64,000 nucleotides of DNA from Comamonadaceae bacterium (GCA_027484575.1 JAIXSQ010000007.1:682001-746000), one strand, 5' to 3'; positions 1-9,908 are shown, numbered from the stretch's first letter. Numbers and translations: made by a program. Notes: generated from the sequence alone by a model not told the origin.

Positions 1-1014
1 GCCGGGCCGGTCGCCGGCGTCGCCGGCCGCCGGCTCGACCGTCACCGAGCCCACGAAGCTGTGGCCGCGGCCGTCCATCCGGGGCTCGCCCGGGAAGCCG
101 ATCCACAGGCCGGGCGGCAGCTGGTTGCGCCAGACGCCTTCCATGGCCCCGGGGGGCAGGACCGGTGCGCCGCCGCCGGCCAGCGCCATGAGCAGCCGCA
201 TCCAGTCGTCCAGCGACGTGACCATGCCTCCGCCCGGGTTCAGCCGCGCCACCGGCTGCAGGTAGGCACCCGGCCAGGGCAGGTGGTCGGCGCGGCGCAG
301 GCCGGGCCGCGACGGGTCCTGCAGGTCGCCGATGTACAGCGCCGGCAGCCGCGCGCCCTGCCCCGGCGGCACCGTGAAGCCGGTGTCGTGCATGGCCAGC
401 GGGTCCAGCACCAACGCGCGCAGCACCGCATCCAGCGGCTGGCCGCACACCACCTCGAGCAGGCGGCCCAGCACGTCGGTCGAGACGCCGTAGTGCCAGC
501 CGCGGCCGGGCACGTCGCGCAGCGGCAGCGTGCCCAGCCGCTGCACCTGCTCGGCCAGCGTCAGCCGCGGGTCGGCCATGCCGGCCTCGCGGTAGGCGCG
601 CGCCAGCAGCGTGTCGGGGTCGAGGAAGCCGTAGGTGAAGCCCGCCGTGTGAGTCAGCAGGTGGCGCACCAGCACCGGCCCGGGTGACGGGTCGGCCTCG
701 TCCAGCGAGGCCGCGCCCGGGCGCAGCACGCGCAGGCCGCCCAGCTCGGGCAGCCAGCGCGCCACCGGGTCGTCGGCGCCGAAGCGGCCCTGCGCCATCA
801 AAGCCAGCGCCGCGCAGGCGGTGACCAGCTTGGTGTTGCTGAAGGCACGGAACAGGTGGTCGGGGCGCATCGGCACGCCGGCCTCGCGGTCGGCCATGCC
901 CAGGCTGCGGCGGGCCAGCACCCGGCCGCCCACGGCCACGGCCCAGGCCACGCCGGCCAGTTCGTCGTTGTCGATGCGCCGCTGCAGGGCGGCGTCGATG
1001 GCGGTGCAGTCCAT
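1..1014 (-). CDS. Beta-lactamase-family serine hydrolase (partial, C-terminus outside window)
   Basis: The frame opens with ATG at 1012-1014 and runs leftward without a stop to base 1, so at least 338 residues are present and the C-terminus is missing. The protein reads as a class C beta-lactamase/esterase-type hydrolase. It has a Ser-x-x-Lys active-site motif (FSNTK) near residue 59, a YGVS segment at the place of the usual Tyr-x-Asn motif, and the LLTHTAGF sequence typical of this family. No signal peptide is visible, which fits a cytoplasmic esterase or peptidase-like enzyme rather than a secreted antibiotic-hydrolysing lactamase. It is divergent from the hybrid kinase at 1154. Family membership is firm; the substrate is unknown. 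Confidence 0.8.
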   Translation of the reverse strand, partial: MDCTAIDAALQRRIDNDELAGVAWAVAVGGRVLARRSLGMADREAGVPMRPDHLFRAFSNTKLVTACAALALMAQGRFGADDPVARWLPELGGLRVLRPGAASLDEADPSPGPVLVRHLLTHTAGFTYGFLDPDTLLARAYREAGMADPRLTLAEQVQRLGTLPLRDVPGRGWHYGVSTDVLGRLLEVVCGQPLDAVLRALVLDPLAMHDTGFTVPPGQGARLPALYIGDLQDPSRPGLRRADHLPWPGAYLQPVARLNPGGGMVTSLDDWMRLLMALAGGGAPVLPPGAMEGVWRNQLPPGLWIGFPGEPRMDGRGHSFVGSVTVEPAAGDAGDRPG

Positions 1015-1153
1015 GGGGCTTGTCTCCTGGGTGCGACATTCTGGGACCCCGCCGCCCGGCCGATGGTCGCCTGGGCGTCCCCGGGGGAGAATGCGGCACG
1101 GTCGAGCTCCTTTTCGGCCGTTGCCCGCGTCCCCGCCCGCCCCACCATCCGCC

Positions 1154-4100
1154 ATGGGATCCGACTTCGAGGACCTGTTCGAGCGCCTGCCCATCGGCGC
1201 CTACCGGGCCGCCCCCGACGGGCGCCAGCTGCGCATCAACGCCGCGCTGCGCCGCCTCTACGGCCACGGCGACGACGAGGCGTCGCTGCGCGACCTGCTC
1301 AGCGCGCCCAACGGCGCCTATGCGCGGCCGGGGCGGCGCGCCGAGTTCGCCCACCTGCTGTTCACCCACGGCCAAGTGGCGAACTTCGTGTCCGAGATCT
1401 GCATCCCGGGCACCGACGAGCGCCTGTGGATCGAGGAGCACGCCTGGCTGGTGCGCGCGGCCGACGGCACGCTGCTGCACTACGAGGGCACGGTCGAGGA
1501 CATCTCGCGCCGCCACCGCGCCGAGGCCGCGCTGCAGCTGACGCTGGATAACGCGGGCCGCGGCATCATGCGCGTCGACGCGAGCGACCGGGTGGTGCTG
1601 TACAACCGGACGCTGCTGGAGCTGCTCGACCTGCCCGAGGACCTGCTGGCACGTCGCCCGCTGGCCTCCGAACTGGTGCGCCACCAGGAGAGCCGGGGCG
1701 ACTTCGGCCCGGCCCACGAACTCATCCCGCCGGGGACCCGCGAGGAGTACCTGCGCGACCGTGCGCTGGCCGGCGGCGCCCCGCGGCTGATCACCGCCCG
1801 GTACCGCCGCCGCACCCGCGCCGGCCGCGTGATCGAGGTCGAGACCCGCCCGCTGCCGGACGGCGGCATGGTGCGCACCTACACCGACGTCACCGAGGAC
1901 GTCGCGGCCCAAGAGGCGATCGAGGCCAAGAGCCAGGCGCTGCGCATCACCCTGGACGCCATGAGCCAGGGCATCCTGGCCACCGACGCCCAGGGCCGGC
2001 TGACGCTGTCGAACCGCCGCACGCTGGACCTGCTGCAGGTGCCCGAGGAGCAGGTCGCGCCCGGCCGCACCATGGGCCAGCTGGTCGACTACCAGACCCG
2101 CCGCGGCGACTTCGGCGACGGCTTCACCCTGGTCGGTCCCGAGGGGCGCGACTACGTGGCGGCCGGCGCGCGGACCAATGCGCTGCTCGCGCCGGAGACC
2201 TACCTGCGCCGCACGGCCGACGGCCGCTCGCTCGAGGTCCACACCCGTCCCCTGCCCGGGGGCGGCATCGTGCGCACCTACACGGACGTCACCCGCTACC
2301 TGCAGGCGCAGGAGGCCCTGGCGCTCAAGGAAGCGCAACTGCGCGCGCTGGTCGACAGCGTGCCCGACCTGGTCTGGCTCAAGGACCCCGACGGCACCTA
2401 CCTGCTGAGCAACCCGGCCCACGGCGCCCACTACGGCCTGGCCGAGTCGCAGATCGTCGGGCGCACCTCGACCGCCCTGTTCGGGCCCGAGATCGGCGGC
2501 CGCTTCGCCGTCACCGACCGGCTGGCCATGGCCGCGGCCGACCCGGTGGTGTTCGAAGACCGGCTCGCCGACGTGCACGGCCAGCTGCGCGACTTCGAGA
2601 TGGTGAAGGTGGCGATGCGCGATGCCGAGGGCCGCTGCATCGGCCTGCTGGGCATCGCCCGCGACATCACGCAGCGCAAGTCGGCCGAAGCCGCGCTGGT
2701 CGCGGCCAAGGAGACCGCCGAGGCCAGCGAGCGGCTCAAGGCCGAGTTCCTGGCGAACATGAGCCACGAGATCCGCACCCCGCTGAACGCCGTCATCGGC
2801 CTGAGCGACCTGCTGCTGGCCACACCGCTGGGGTCCACCCAGCGCCAGTTCGCGCAGTCGATCCGCACCAGCGGGGGCGCGCTGCTGGCCCTGATCAACG
2901 ACATCCTCGACTTCTCCAAGATCGAGTCCGGCCACCTCGACCTCGAGCGCGTCCCGGTCGACCCGGCTGCCTGCGCCGAGACCGTGCTCGAGATCGCCGG
3001 CGCCGCGGCGCTGGCCAAGGGGCTGGAACTGCTGCTGTGGGTCGATCCCGAGCTGCCGGCGCTGGTCTGGGGCGACGCCACCCGGCTGCAGCAGGTGCTG
3101 CTCAACCTGGTGAGCAATGCCGTCAAGTTCACGGCCCAGGGCGAGGTGCTGGTCACGCTCGAGCGGCGCGACGCGCAGGGCGGCGCCCGCCTGCACCTGA
3201 CGGTGCGCGACACCGGCATCGGCATCCCGGCCGACCGCATGGACCGCCTGTTCCAGGCCTTCAGCCAGGTCGATGCGTCCACGACACGGCAGTACGGCGG
3301 CACCGGCCTGGGCCTGGCGATCTGCCGCCGGCTCGTCGCGCTGATGGGGGGCGGCATCTGGGTGACCTCCGAACCCGGGCAGGGCAGCAGCTTCCACGTC
3401 GAGCTGCCCTGCGAGCCGGTGGCGGGCGCGGCCCCGCCGGCCGGGCCCGCGCTGCCCGCCGGCCGGCGGGTGCTGGTGGTCGAGCGCCATGCCGGCGCGC
3501 GCCGGCTGCTGGCCGAACTGCTGGCGTCCTGGGGGCTGCAGCCGCTGCCCTGCGCCAGCCCGGCCGAGGCGCTGGCCCTGCTGGCCGACGGCCCGCCGGC
3601 CGATGCCGCCCTGCTGGACGAGCGGCTGGGCGACGCCCTGCCCGGCCCGGCCGCGGCGCTGCCGCTGCTGTTGCCGCGGCCGGGCCTCGGTGCCGGCCCG
3701 TCGCCCGGTGCCGGCGGGCCGGTGCTGCACAAGCCGCTGCGCCGCCAGTCGCTGCGCGAGGCGCTCGCGGGCCTGCTGGGGCCAGGCGCGGCGCCGGCAC
3801 CCGAGCGCGTGCCCGCCGCACCCGCCACCACGCCGGCCCCCAGCGTGGCCGGCCTGCGGGTGCTGCTGGCCGAGGACAACGAGGTCAACCAGATGGTGGC
3901 CGAGCACATGCTGCAGGCACTGGGCTGCGAGGTCGCCATCGTGGCCGACGGCCGGCAGGCGCTCGAGGCCGTGCAGGCCGCCGCCGCGGCGGGCCGGCCC
4001 CACGACGTGGTGCTGATGGACGTGCAGATGCCCGTGCTCGACGGCCTGCAGGCCACCCGCGCGCTGGTGCGCGACTGGGCGGCCGCGCAGCGGCCCTGGA

Positions 4101-4255
4101 TCGTCGCGATGACCGCCAACGCGATGCACGGCGACCGCGAGAGCTGCCTGGCCGCGGGCATGGACGACTACGTCAGCAAGCCCATCCGCCAGAGCGACGT
4201 CGAGGCGGCGCTGCAGGGCGCGCTGCGCGGCCTGGCCGCGCGCCGCGCCGGCTGA
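1154..4255 (+). CDS. PAS-rich hybrid sensor histidine kinase with pseudo-receiver and receiver
   Basis: This 1033-residue protein has no transmembrane segment and is probably cytosolic. Three to four PAS-type domains fill residues 1-515; two are PAS domains of the kind with a conserved TYTDVT ending. A HisKA domain follows with phospho-acceptor H538 in SHEIRTP, then an HATPase domain with N, G1 and G2 boxes (NAVKFT, DTGIGI, GTGLGLAI). The C-terminus has two receivers. The first (about 770-875) has lost the acidic pair (VERH replaces VxDD) and looks inactive. The second is canonical, with phospho-acceptor D956 in LMDVQMP and a conserved KP near the end. ATG 1154 was chosen because upstream in-frame starts overlap the divergent hydrolase promoter; no clear Shine-Dalgarno is seen. 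The signal sensed is unknown. Confidence 0.88.
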   Translation: MGSDFEDLFERLPIGAYRAAPDGRQLRINAALRRLYGHGDDEASLRDLLSAPNGAYARPGRRAEFAHLLFTHGQVANFVSEICIPGTDERLWIEEHAWLVRAADGTLLHYEGTVEDISRRHRAEAALQLTLDNAGRGIMRVDASDRVVLYNRTLLELLDLPEDLLARRPLASELVRHQESRGDFGPAHELIPPGTREEYLRDRALAGGAPRLITARYRRRTRAGRVIEVETRPLPDGGMVRTYTDVTEDVAAQEAIEAKSQALRITLDAMSQGILATDAQGRLTLSNRRTLDLLQVPEEQVAPGRTMGQLVDYQTRRGDFGDGFTLVGPEGRDYVAAGARTNALLAPETYLRRTADGRSLEVHTRPLPGGGIVRTYTDVTRYLQAQEALALKEAQLRALVDSVPDLVWLKDPDGTYLLSNPAHGAHYGLAESQIVGRTSTALFGPEIGGRFAVTDRLAMAAADPVVFEDRLADVHGQLRDFEMVKVAMRDAEGRCIGLLGIARDITQRKSAEAALVAAKETAEASERLKAEFLANMSHEIRTPLNAVIGLSDLLLATPLGSTQRQFAQSIRTSGGALLALINDILDFSKIESGHLDLERVPVDPAACAETVLEIAGAAALAKGLELLLWVDPELPALVWGDATRLQQVLLNLVSNAVKFTAQGEVLVTLERRDAQGGARLHLTVRDTGIGIPADRMDRLFQAFSQVDASTTRQYGGTGLGLAICRRLVALMGGGIWVTSEPGQGSSFHVELPCEPVAGAAPPAGPALPAGRRVLVVERHAGARRLLAELLASWGLQPLPCASPAEALALLADGPPADAALLDERLGDALPGPAAALPLLLPRPGLGAGPSPGAGGPVLHKPLRRQSLREALAGLLGPGAAPAPERVPAAPATTPAPSVAGLRVLLAEDNEVNQMVAEHMLQALGCEVAIVADGRQALEAVQAAAAAGRPHDVVLMDVQMPVLDGLQATRALVRDWAAAQRPWIVAMTANAMHGDRESCLAAGMDDYVSKPIRQSDVEAALQGALRGLAARRAG

Positions 4256-4284
4256 ACGCGGCCGACCGGATCCCTGCAACGCAA

Positions 4285-4318
4285 CGAGGGGCCGGCGCCC
4301 TGCGGCACCAGCCCCTCG
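4285..4318. terminator. Bidirectional hairpin between convergent genes
   Basis: Perfect 8-bp arms, CGAGGGGC at 4285-4292 and GCCCCTCG at 4311-4318, enclose an 18-base loop in the 79-bp gap between the convergent kinase and chemoreceptor genes. No T-tract follows, so termination is inferred from position and dyad only. Confidence 0.45.
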
Positions 4319-4334
4319 CGCATGCGGGATCCCG

Positions 4335-5873
4335 TCAGGCGCGTGCCAGGCGGAACACCCCCACCGCGTCGACCAGCTCGCGCGCCTGCTCCTGCAGCCG
4401 CAGGGCGGCCGCCGAGGTCTGCTCGACCATCGCCGCGTTCTGCTGCGTGCCCTGGTCCATCTGCTGCACCGCCTGGCCGACCTGGGCGACGCCGTCGCTC
4501 TGCTCGGTGCTGGCGGCGCTGATCTGGCCCATCAGCTCGGTCACGCGGCGGATGCTGCCCACCACGTCGGTCATGGTGGCGCCGGCCTGGTCGACCAGCT
4601 CGCTGCCCTGCTCGATGCGCTGCACGCTCTCGGTGATCAGGGCCTTGATCTCCTTGGCCGCATCGGCGCTGCGCTGCGCCAGGGTGCGCACCTCGCCGGC
4701 CACCACGGCGAAGCCGCGGCCCTGCTCGCCGGCCCGTGCCGCCTCCACCGCGGCGTTGAGCGCCAGGATGTTGGTCTGGAAGGCGATGCCGTCGATCACG
4801 CTGGTGATGTCGCCGATGCGGCGGCTCGCCTCGGTGATGCCCTTCATGGTCTCCACCACCTTGCCGACCACCTCGCCGCCCTGCACCGCCACGGTCGAGG
4901 CCTCGCGCGCCAGCGTGTTGGCCTCGCGGGCGTTGTCGGCGTTGTGGCGCACGGTGGTGCCCAGCTGCTCCATCGACGCCGCGGTCTGCTCCAGCGCCGC
5001 GGCCTGCCGCTCGGTGCGCTGCGACAGCTCGCCGTTGCCGCTGGCGATCTCCCCGCTGGTGGAAGCCACGCCCTCGGCACCGCGGCGCACGTGCGACACC
5101 ACCTCGGCCAGGCTGCGGCGCATGCCGGCCAGCGCCTGGAGCAGCTGGCCGATCTCGTCGCTGCGCTGGGTGGACACCTCGGTGGCCAGGTCGCCCTGCG
5201 CGACCTGCTGCGCCATCGCGCAGGCATCCTGCAGCGGGCGGGTGATGGCGCGGGTGGCCAGCAGCAGCAGCACCGCCGCGACCGCGCCGGCGAGCGCCAT
5301 CGAGCCGAGCGCGATCGCGGTCAGCCGTGCCACCGCCGCATAGCCGTCATCCGCGGTCGAGGCCGCCGTCTTGCGCTGCAGTTCGATCAGTTCGGCGAAG
5401 CCCTTGACCGTGGCTGCGCCCAAGGGCGTCGTGTGCTCGGCGCGGATCTTGGCGGCCTCCTCGGTGCGCCCGGCGCCCCAGGCCTCGCCCCACTTGGCGC
5501 GCCAGGACGCGTACTCGTTGAAGGTCTTGCGCAGGGCCTCGGCCCTGGACTTCTGCTCGGTGTCGGCCGTCAGGCCGATGAAGTCGCCCAGCGCCTTGTC
5601 GGCGGTGCTGCGCAGCTTGTCGCTGTCGCCCATCACCTTGGTCGTGGTCTCGGCGTTGTTGACGGCGATGATCTGGGCCACGCCCCAGCGCAGGCCCCAC
5701 AGGGCACTCTGGGCATCGGCGAGCGCCGCCGTCTGCTGCGTGGTGTCGCGCACGGCCCGCAGCCGCTGCTCGGCGCCGCTGCCCAGCTGCCAGGCCAGGG
5801 CGGCGCTGATGGCCAGCAAGGCCACGATGGTGGCGAGGACGGCGTACAGCCGTTTGGAAATGGTCCAGGTCAT
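4335..5873 (-). CDS. Methyl-accepting chemotaxis protein (no C-terminal tether)
   Basis: This 512-residue chemoreceptor has an N-terminal membrane helix (about 8-30), a periplasmic domain of roughly 155 residues that looks like a four-helix bundle, a second membrane helix (about 187-210), a HAMP domain and a long cytoplasmic coiled coil. The signalling hairpin carries the nearly invariant [20 protein letters not shown] core, which contacts CheA and CheW. The protein ends in VFRLARA and has no Trp/Phe pentapeptide for CheR/CheB. It lies 49 bp downstream of a second receptor on the same strand, so the two are probably co-transcribed. The ligand cannot be told from sequence. A cheW, cheA, cheB or cheR gene is not adjacent; the nearest che-type genes are the separate operon at 26.9-34.8 kb. 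Confidence 0.93.
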   Translation of the reverse strand: MTWTISKRLYAVLATIVALLAISAALAWQLGSGAEQRLRAVRDTTQQTAALADAQSALWGLRWGVAQIIAVNNAETTTKVMGDSDKLRSTADKALGDFIGLTADTEQKSRAEALRKTFNEYASWRAKWGEAWGAGRTEEAAKIRAEHTTPLGAATVKGFAELIELQRKTAASTADDGYAAVARLTAIALGSMALAGAVAAVLLLLATRAITRPLQDACAMAQQVAQGDLATEVSTQRSDEIGQLLQALAGMRRSLAEVVSHVRRGAEGVASTSGEIASGNGELSQRTERQAAALEQTAASMEQLGTTVRHNADNAREANTLAREASTVAVQGGEVVGKVVETMKGITEASRRIGDITSVIDGIAFQTNILALNAAVEAARAGEQGRGFAVVAGEVRTLAQRSADAAKEIKALITESVQRIEQGSELVDQAGATMTDVVGSIRRVTELMGQISAASTEQSDGVAQVGQAVQQMDQGTQQNAAMVEQTSAAALRLQEQARELVDAVGVFRLARA

Positions 5874-5922
5874 GGCTCAGGTCCTTGGGTGATGGGGCCG
5901 CGCCAGCGACGCCCCGGTGGGT

Positions 5923-7725
5923 TCAAAAGCTCTTCCAGTCGTCATCGGCCCCTGCCGCGGCTGCGGCGTGCGGGGCAGCCGGCAGCGGCGAGGCCGCGGC
6001 CGGGGCGCGCGCCGGGGCCGGCTTGGCCACGGCTGATGGACGCGGCGCGGGCGCGGAGGACGGCACCGGTGCGGGCAGGAGAGCGGGCGCTGCGGCCGCG
6101 ACCGCGGCCGGCGCACGGGCGCCCGTGCCGGGCGTGGGCGTGGGCGTGCGCAGGGCCAGCCGGAACACCTGGATCGCCTGCACCAGCTGCTGCGCCTGCT
6201 GCGACAGGCTCTGCGCGGCGGCAGCGGTCTGCTCGACCAGCGCGGCGTTCTGCTGCGTCGCCTGGTCCATCTGCGTCACGGCCTCGCCCACCTGGGCCAC
6301 GCCGGTGCTCTGCTCGCGACTGGCGGCGCTGATCTCGCCCATCAGCTGCGCGACGTCGCGGATGGCCTGCACCACCTCGTCCATCGTGCTGCCGGCCTGG
6401 TCGGCCAGGGCCGCGCCCTGCTCGGCCTGCTGCACGCTGGCCGTGATCAGCGACTTGATCTCCTTGGCGGCGTCGGCGCTGCGCTGGGCCAGCGAGCGCA
6501 CCTCGCTGGCCACGACCGCGAAGCCGCGGCCCTGCTCGCCGGCACGGGCCGCTTCCACGGCGGCATTGAGCGCCAGGATGTTGGTCTGGAACGCGATGCC
6601 GTCGATCGTGCCGATGATGTCGCCGATGCGGCGGCTGCTGTCGTTGATGCCCTTCATGGTGCTGACCACCTGCGAGACCACGTCGCCGCCGCGCGCGGCC
6701 ACGTCCGTGGCCTGCGCGGCCAGGTGGTTGCCGCGCTCGGCGCTGGCAGCGTTCTGGTGGACGGTGGACGACAACTGCTTCATCGAGGCGGCGGTCTCCT
6801 GCAGCGCCGAGGCCTGCTGCTCGGTGCGGCCCGACAGGTCGCTGTTGCCCTGGCGGATCTGGCCGCTGGCCGAGGCGACCGACTCCGCGTTCTCGCGCAC
6901 GTCCGCCACCAGCCGGCGCAGGCTGTCCTGCATGCGCGCCAGGGCCCACATCAGGCTGGCGGCATCGCCCGGCCGCACCGGGACGTCCACGCTCAGGTCG
7001 CCGTCGGCCACGCGGGTGGCCGCCTGCACGGCCAGGGCCGGGTCGCCGCCCAGCTGGCGCGCCACGGCCCGCATGGTCAGCACGACCAGCGCCACGGCCA
7101 GGGCGACGGCCAGCAGGCCGATGCCCGCCATCCAGGCCAGCGTGGCGTCGTGGGTGCGCGCGCCCTCGGCCACGGCCGCGTCGGTGCGCTGCTGGATCAG
7201 GCCCGTGAGCTTGTTGATCTCGTCGACCAGGCGCTCGAATTTCTTCAGCGACTCGTCCACGAACAGCGCCCGCGCCACGTCGCTGGTGGCGCTGCCGCCG
7301 CGCGAGAACTCGAGCAGGCGCTTCTGCACGTCCAGGTAGGTGGTGCGCGCCTTCAGGATGGTCTCCACCTGCGCCGACTGGGCCGCATCCAGCGGGTGCC
7401 GGCGCAGCGCCTCGACCTGCTTGTCCATGCGGACCCACAGCTCGTCCATCTGCTTTTCCAGGCTGCGCATCTCGTCCATGTCCATGGACAGCAGGTGGTT
7501 GGCCTCCTTGCGGCGCACGGTGTTGACCGAGCCGCGGATGTCCGCGACCTCGATGACCGCCGGCAGCCAGTCGCCGCCCAGCGACTGGGCCGTGGCATGG
7601 CCCTGGGCGATGCGCACCGTGGCGAACACCAGCAGCAGCAGTGTCAGCGCCGCGAGCGCGGCGAAGGACAGCACCAGGCGGCGCTGCAGCGTCATTCCGG
7701 TCCTGGCCGGGGTGGAACCATCCAT
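5923..7725 (-). CDS. Methyl-accepting chemotaxis protein with C-terminal DDWKSF tether
   Basis: This is a 600-residue chemoreceptor. The start is ATG 7725, preceded by a good AGGAGA ribosome-binding site; an upstream extension to 7905 is possible but lacks receptor-like sequence. Membrane helices lie at about 15-37 and 200-222, bracketing a periplasmic helical domain, followed by HAMP and a methyl-accepting signalling domain with the same core hairpin as the neighbouring receptor. A Pro/Ala-rich linker of about 75 residues leads to the terminal DDDWKSF. A terminal x-W-x-x-F peptide on a flexible linker is the known docking site for CheR and CheB, so this receptor probably recruits the adaptation enzymes and may assist the tether-less receptor encoded downstream. 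Confidence 0.93.
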   Translation of the reverse strand: MDGSTPARTGMTLQRRLVLSFAALAALTLLLLVFATVRIAQGHATAQSLGGDWLPAVIEVADIRGSVNTVRRKEANHLLSMDMDEMRSLEKQMDELWVRMDKQVEALRRHPLDAAQSAQVETILKARTTYLDVQKRLLEFSRGGSATSDVARALFVDESLKKFERLVDEINKLTGLIQQRTDAAVAEGARTHDATLAWMAGIGLLAVALAVALVVLTMRAVARQLGGDPALAVQAATRVADGDLSVDVPVRPGDAASLMWALARMQDSLRRLVADVRENAESVASASGQIRQGNSDLSGRTEQQASALQETAASMKQLSSTVHQNAASAERGNHLAAQATDVAARGGDVVSQVVSTMKGINDSSRRIGDIIGTIDGIAFQTNILALNAAVEAARAGEQGRGFAVVASEVRSLAQRSADAAKEIKSLITASVQQAEQGAALADQAGSTMDEVVQAIRDVAQLMGEISAASREQSTGVAQVGEAVTQMDQATQQNAALVEQTAAAAQSLSQQAQQLVQAIQVFRLALRTPTPTPGTGARAPAAVAAAAPALLPAPVPSSAPAPRPSAVAKPAPARAPAAASPLPAAPHAAAAAGADDDWKSF

Positions 7726-7781
7726 CTCGGGTCTCCTGGGTTGCGCATGGCGGCATCGACTGACGCCACAGAGGCTGCGCA

Positions 7782-7799
7782 GTGTCAGACGGGTGTCAG
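7782..7799. promoter_or_regulatory. Tandem GTGTCAG half-sites upstream of the chemoreceptor pair
   Basis: GTGTCAG occurs at 7782-7788 and again at 7793-7799, an 11-bp period (one helical turn), 57-74 bp upstream of the receptor start at 7725. The spacing suits a dimeric or tandem regulator, but no regulator is identified. Confidence 0.3.
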
Positions 7800-7809
7800 T
7801 CGCGGGAAG

Positions 7810-7826
7810 CCCCGAAAAGACCGGGG
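7810..7826 (-). terminator. Short hairpin downstream of the FMN-fold gene
   Basis: CCCCG at 7810-7814 pairs with CGGGG at 7822-7826 around a 7-base loop that reads GTCTTTT on the minus strand. The five-pair stem is weak, and termination of the gene ending at 7962 is only a possibility. Confidence 0.25.
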
Positions 7827-7961
7827 AAGGTGCCGCTGATGGCTGGCGGCGGGGGCAAAGTCCGCAGGCGGACGGTTGGCAACGCCCGGCAGGAGAAAGG
7901 CGCACCGGGGTGGGGCGCGGCCGGCGCGTGGCGGCGTCAGGACCGCGTGCGCCCCCTGCGC

Positions 7962-8447
7962 TCAGGCGGCGGCCGCCTGACGCAGCCAGTCGTCCAGCGG
8001 CTGGCCCACCAGCGCGAACGCGCGGCCGAACCCGGCCACCAGGCGGGCCGCCTGCGGCTGCAGCACCAGCAGCTGGAAGTCGCCCAGCGTGAACAGCTGT
8101 GCCATGTCGGCAAAGCGCGCCAGGTACTGCGCCTGCGCCCGCTCCCAGGCCGGCGTGCCGCGCGCCAGGGCGTGCGCCGTGGCGTCGAGCGCCACCCGCG
8201 GCAGCGCATGGGGCGGCCAGGGGCCGGGGGTTTCGGCCGTCACCAGCAAGCCCACCCGTGGATGCGCCTGCATGTCGCGCGTGTGCGGCGACAGGCCGCT
8301 GACCAGCACCAGCAGGCCGGTCTCGCCGGGCGGCAGCACGAACGGCACCATCGAGGCGGCCGGCTCGCCCTGGTGCAGCGTGGCCAGGGCGGCGGTGGGG
8401 CGCTCGTCGAGCAGGCGGCGCAGCAGGCGGGAGGCGTCGGCATCCAT
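7962..8447 (-). CDS. Pyridoxamine 5'-phosphate oxidase-like FMN-binding fold protein (HugZ-like N-domain)
   Basis: This 161-residue protein matches the split-barrel FMN-binding family that includes HugZ and PNPOx-like proteins. It has the N-terminal pattern [17 protein letters not shown] (first strands of the barrel), then the [13 protein letters not shown] segment and LLVTAE, as expected for this fold. It is cytosolic, without signal or membrane segments, and lacks the C-terminal haem-degrading domain of full HugZ, so it is a single-domain member. The start was taken at ATG 8447; the frame continues upstream but only as low-complexity sequence overlapping the divergent hydrolase. Flavin binding is inferred from family; the substrate is unknown. 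Confidence 0.8.
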   Translation of the reverse strand: MDADASRLLRRLLDERPTAALATLHQGEPAASMVPFVLPPGETGLLVLVSGLSPHTRDMQAHPRVGLLVTAETPGPWPPHALPRVALDATAHALARGTPAWERAQAQYLARFADMAQLFTLGDFQLLVLQPQAARLVAGFGRAFALVGQPLDDWLRQAAAA

Positions 8448-8491
8448 GCGCGCGATTCTGGCCTGCCGTGATCGGTTAGGGTCGCACCCCG

Positions 8492-9382
8492 ATGGACCAC
8501 CCTGCCCTGCCCCCCACGACCGAGGACCCCGCGCTGCTGCTGGCGCATGCCGACACCCTGCACACCCCCTGCGGCGAGGGCCGCATGGTGTGGCGGCGCT
8601 GGGGCACGGGGCGGCCGCTGGTGCTGCTGCACGGTGGCAGCGGCTCGTGGACCCATTGGCTGCGCTGCATCGCGCCGCTGGCCGCGGCCGGCCGCGCGGT
8701 GTGGGTGCCGGACCTGCCGGGCTTCGGCGACTCGGCGCGGCCGCCCGGGGGCGGCGATGCCGATGCGGTCGCGCCGGTGCTGCACACGGGCCTGCAGGCG
8801 CTGTTCGGTGCCACGGCCGTCGACGTCGCGGCCTTCTCGTTCGGCAGCCTGGCCGCGGCCCTGATGGAGGCCGCCACGCCCGGCGCGATCGCACGGCTGG
8901 TGATCGTGGGTGCGCCCGCCCTGGCCCTGGAGCGGCCGCTGGCGCTGCGCGCGTGGCACCACCTGGAGGACGAGGCCGCGCGCCGCGCGGTGCACCGCCA
9001 CAACCTGGGCGTGCTCATGCTGCACGACCCGGCAGGGGTCTCCGATGCGGTGGTGGACCTGCACGCGGCCAACATGGCCCGCGACCGCATGCGCACGCGC
9101 CGGCTGGTGCGCACCGACGCCATGGCCCGCGCGCTGCGGGCACTGCGCTGCCCGCTGGACGCGATCTACGGCGCGCACGACGCGCTGTACGCCGGCCACT
9201 GGGACCGGCTCGAGGCGCTGCTGCGCACGGTGCCCGCGCTGCGGGGGCTGCACATGGTCGATGGGGCCGGCCACTGGGTCCAGCACGAGGACCCGGCGGC
9301 CGTCCTGGCCCTGCTGCACAGGCTGCTGGGCGACCCGCAGGCAGGGGGGTCCGCGGGGGCGGGCGGCTCATCCGCTCCATAA
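8492..9382 (+). CDS. Alpha/beta hydrolase fold protein
   Basis: This 296-residue soluble enzyme has the alpha/beta-hydrolase signature in order: an HGGSG oxyanion-hole motif near residue 48, LPGFGDS, a nucleophile elbow AFSFGS near residue 115 (first Gly replaced by Ala), the acidic turn YGAHDALY near residue 224 and the terminal catalytic His in GAGHWVQHE near residue 255. The Ser/Asp/His triad is therefore complete. It resembles hydrolases of aromatic-ring-fission or ester substrates, but no pathway neighbours support a specific reaction. It is divergent from the FMN-fold gene, 44 bp apart. Confidence 0.88.
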   Translation: MDHPALPPTTEDPALLLAHADTLHTPCGEGRMVWRRWGTGRPLVLLHGGSGSWTHWLRCIAPLAAAGRAVWVPDLPGFGDSARPPGGGDADAVAPVLHTGLQALFGATAVDVAAFSFGSLAAALMEAATPGAIARLVIVGAPALALERPLALRAWHHLEDEAARRAVHRHNLGVLMLHDPAGVSDAVVDLHAANMARDRMRTRRLVRTDAMARALRALRCPLDAIYGAHDALYAGHWDRLEALLRTVPALRGLHMVDGAGHWVQHEDPAAVLALLHRLLGDPQAGGSAGAGGSSAP

Positions 9383-9464
9383 TGCGCGCCGCCGGCCCGA
9401 GGGGACGGCCGTCCACGGGCCACCGGCGCGCGGGCGTGCATCACATCACAAGGCAACACACGCA

Positions 9465-9827
9465 ATGAACCGCATCGAACTGCTGGACAAGATCTCCGCC
9501 GCCCACGGCGTCAGCCGCGCCGAAGCCGGCCGCATCCTGGCCACCGTCCTCGACTCCATCGTCGGCGCCGTCAAGAAGGGCGAGTCCGTCTCGCTGGTCG
9601 GCTTCGGCACCTTCAAGCAGGTCGCCCGCGCCGCGCGCACCGCCCGCAACCCCTCCACCGGCGCCACCGTGAAGGTGCCGGCCGCCAAGCTGCCCAAGTT
9701 CACCGCCGGCGCCGCCTTCAAGGGCGCCGTGGACAGCAAGTTCGCCAAGCGCCAGGCCGACAAGGCCGCCGCCAAGCCCGCGGCCAAGAAGCCGGCCGCC
9801 AAGAAGGCCGCCGCCAAGAAGAAGTAA
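9465..9827 (+). CDS. HU-family DNA-binding protein with histone H1-like tail
   Basis: This 120-residue nucleoid protein has the HU/IHF fold in residues 1-90: an N-terminal helical dimerisation part, GFGTFK, and a DNA-binding arm containing the conserved RNPSTG. The last 30 residues are a Lys/Ala/Pro tail (KPAAKK-type repeats), typical of HU homologues in Burkholderiales and absent from Escherichia coli HU. The tail is expected to add non-specific DNA binding and compaction. ATG 9465 follows an AAGG-type ribosome site. A strong hairpin terminator lies 19 bp past the stop, so the gene is monocistronic. Confidence 0.95.
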   Translation: MNRIELLDKISAAHGVSRAEAGRILATVLDSIVGAVKKGESVSLVGFGTFKQVARAARTARNPSTGATVKVPAAKLPKFTAGAAFKGAVDSKFAKRQADKAAAKPAAKKPAAKKAAAKKK

Positions 9828-9846
9828 GCCACCCGCGCTTGCGACG

Positions 9847-9872
9847 CAACGGCCGCCTCCGGGCGGCCGTTG
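9847..9872 (+). terminator. Strong hairpin terminator of the HU gene
   Basis: An 11-bp perfect stem (CAACGGCCGCC at 9847-9857 with GGCGGCCGTTG at 9862-9872) closes a TCCG tetraloop just after the HU stop. It is followed by TCGTTG rather than a pure T-tract. Confidence 0.8.
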
Positions 9873-9908
9873 TCGTTGCGGGCCGCGCCGTCCGGGGTCG
9901 ATCGTGCT

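Noticed and set aside
1..1014. Annotation of the first gene as an antibiotic-resistance beta-lactamase
   Set aside because: There is no signal peptide and the Tyr motif is YGVS; the esterase/hydrolase members of the fold are far more likely.
9465..9827. IHF subunit instead of HU
   Set aside because: The N-terminus and the Lys/Ala/Pro tail fit HU homologues of Burkholderiales better than IHF-alpha or IHF-beta.
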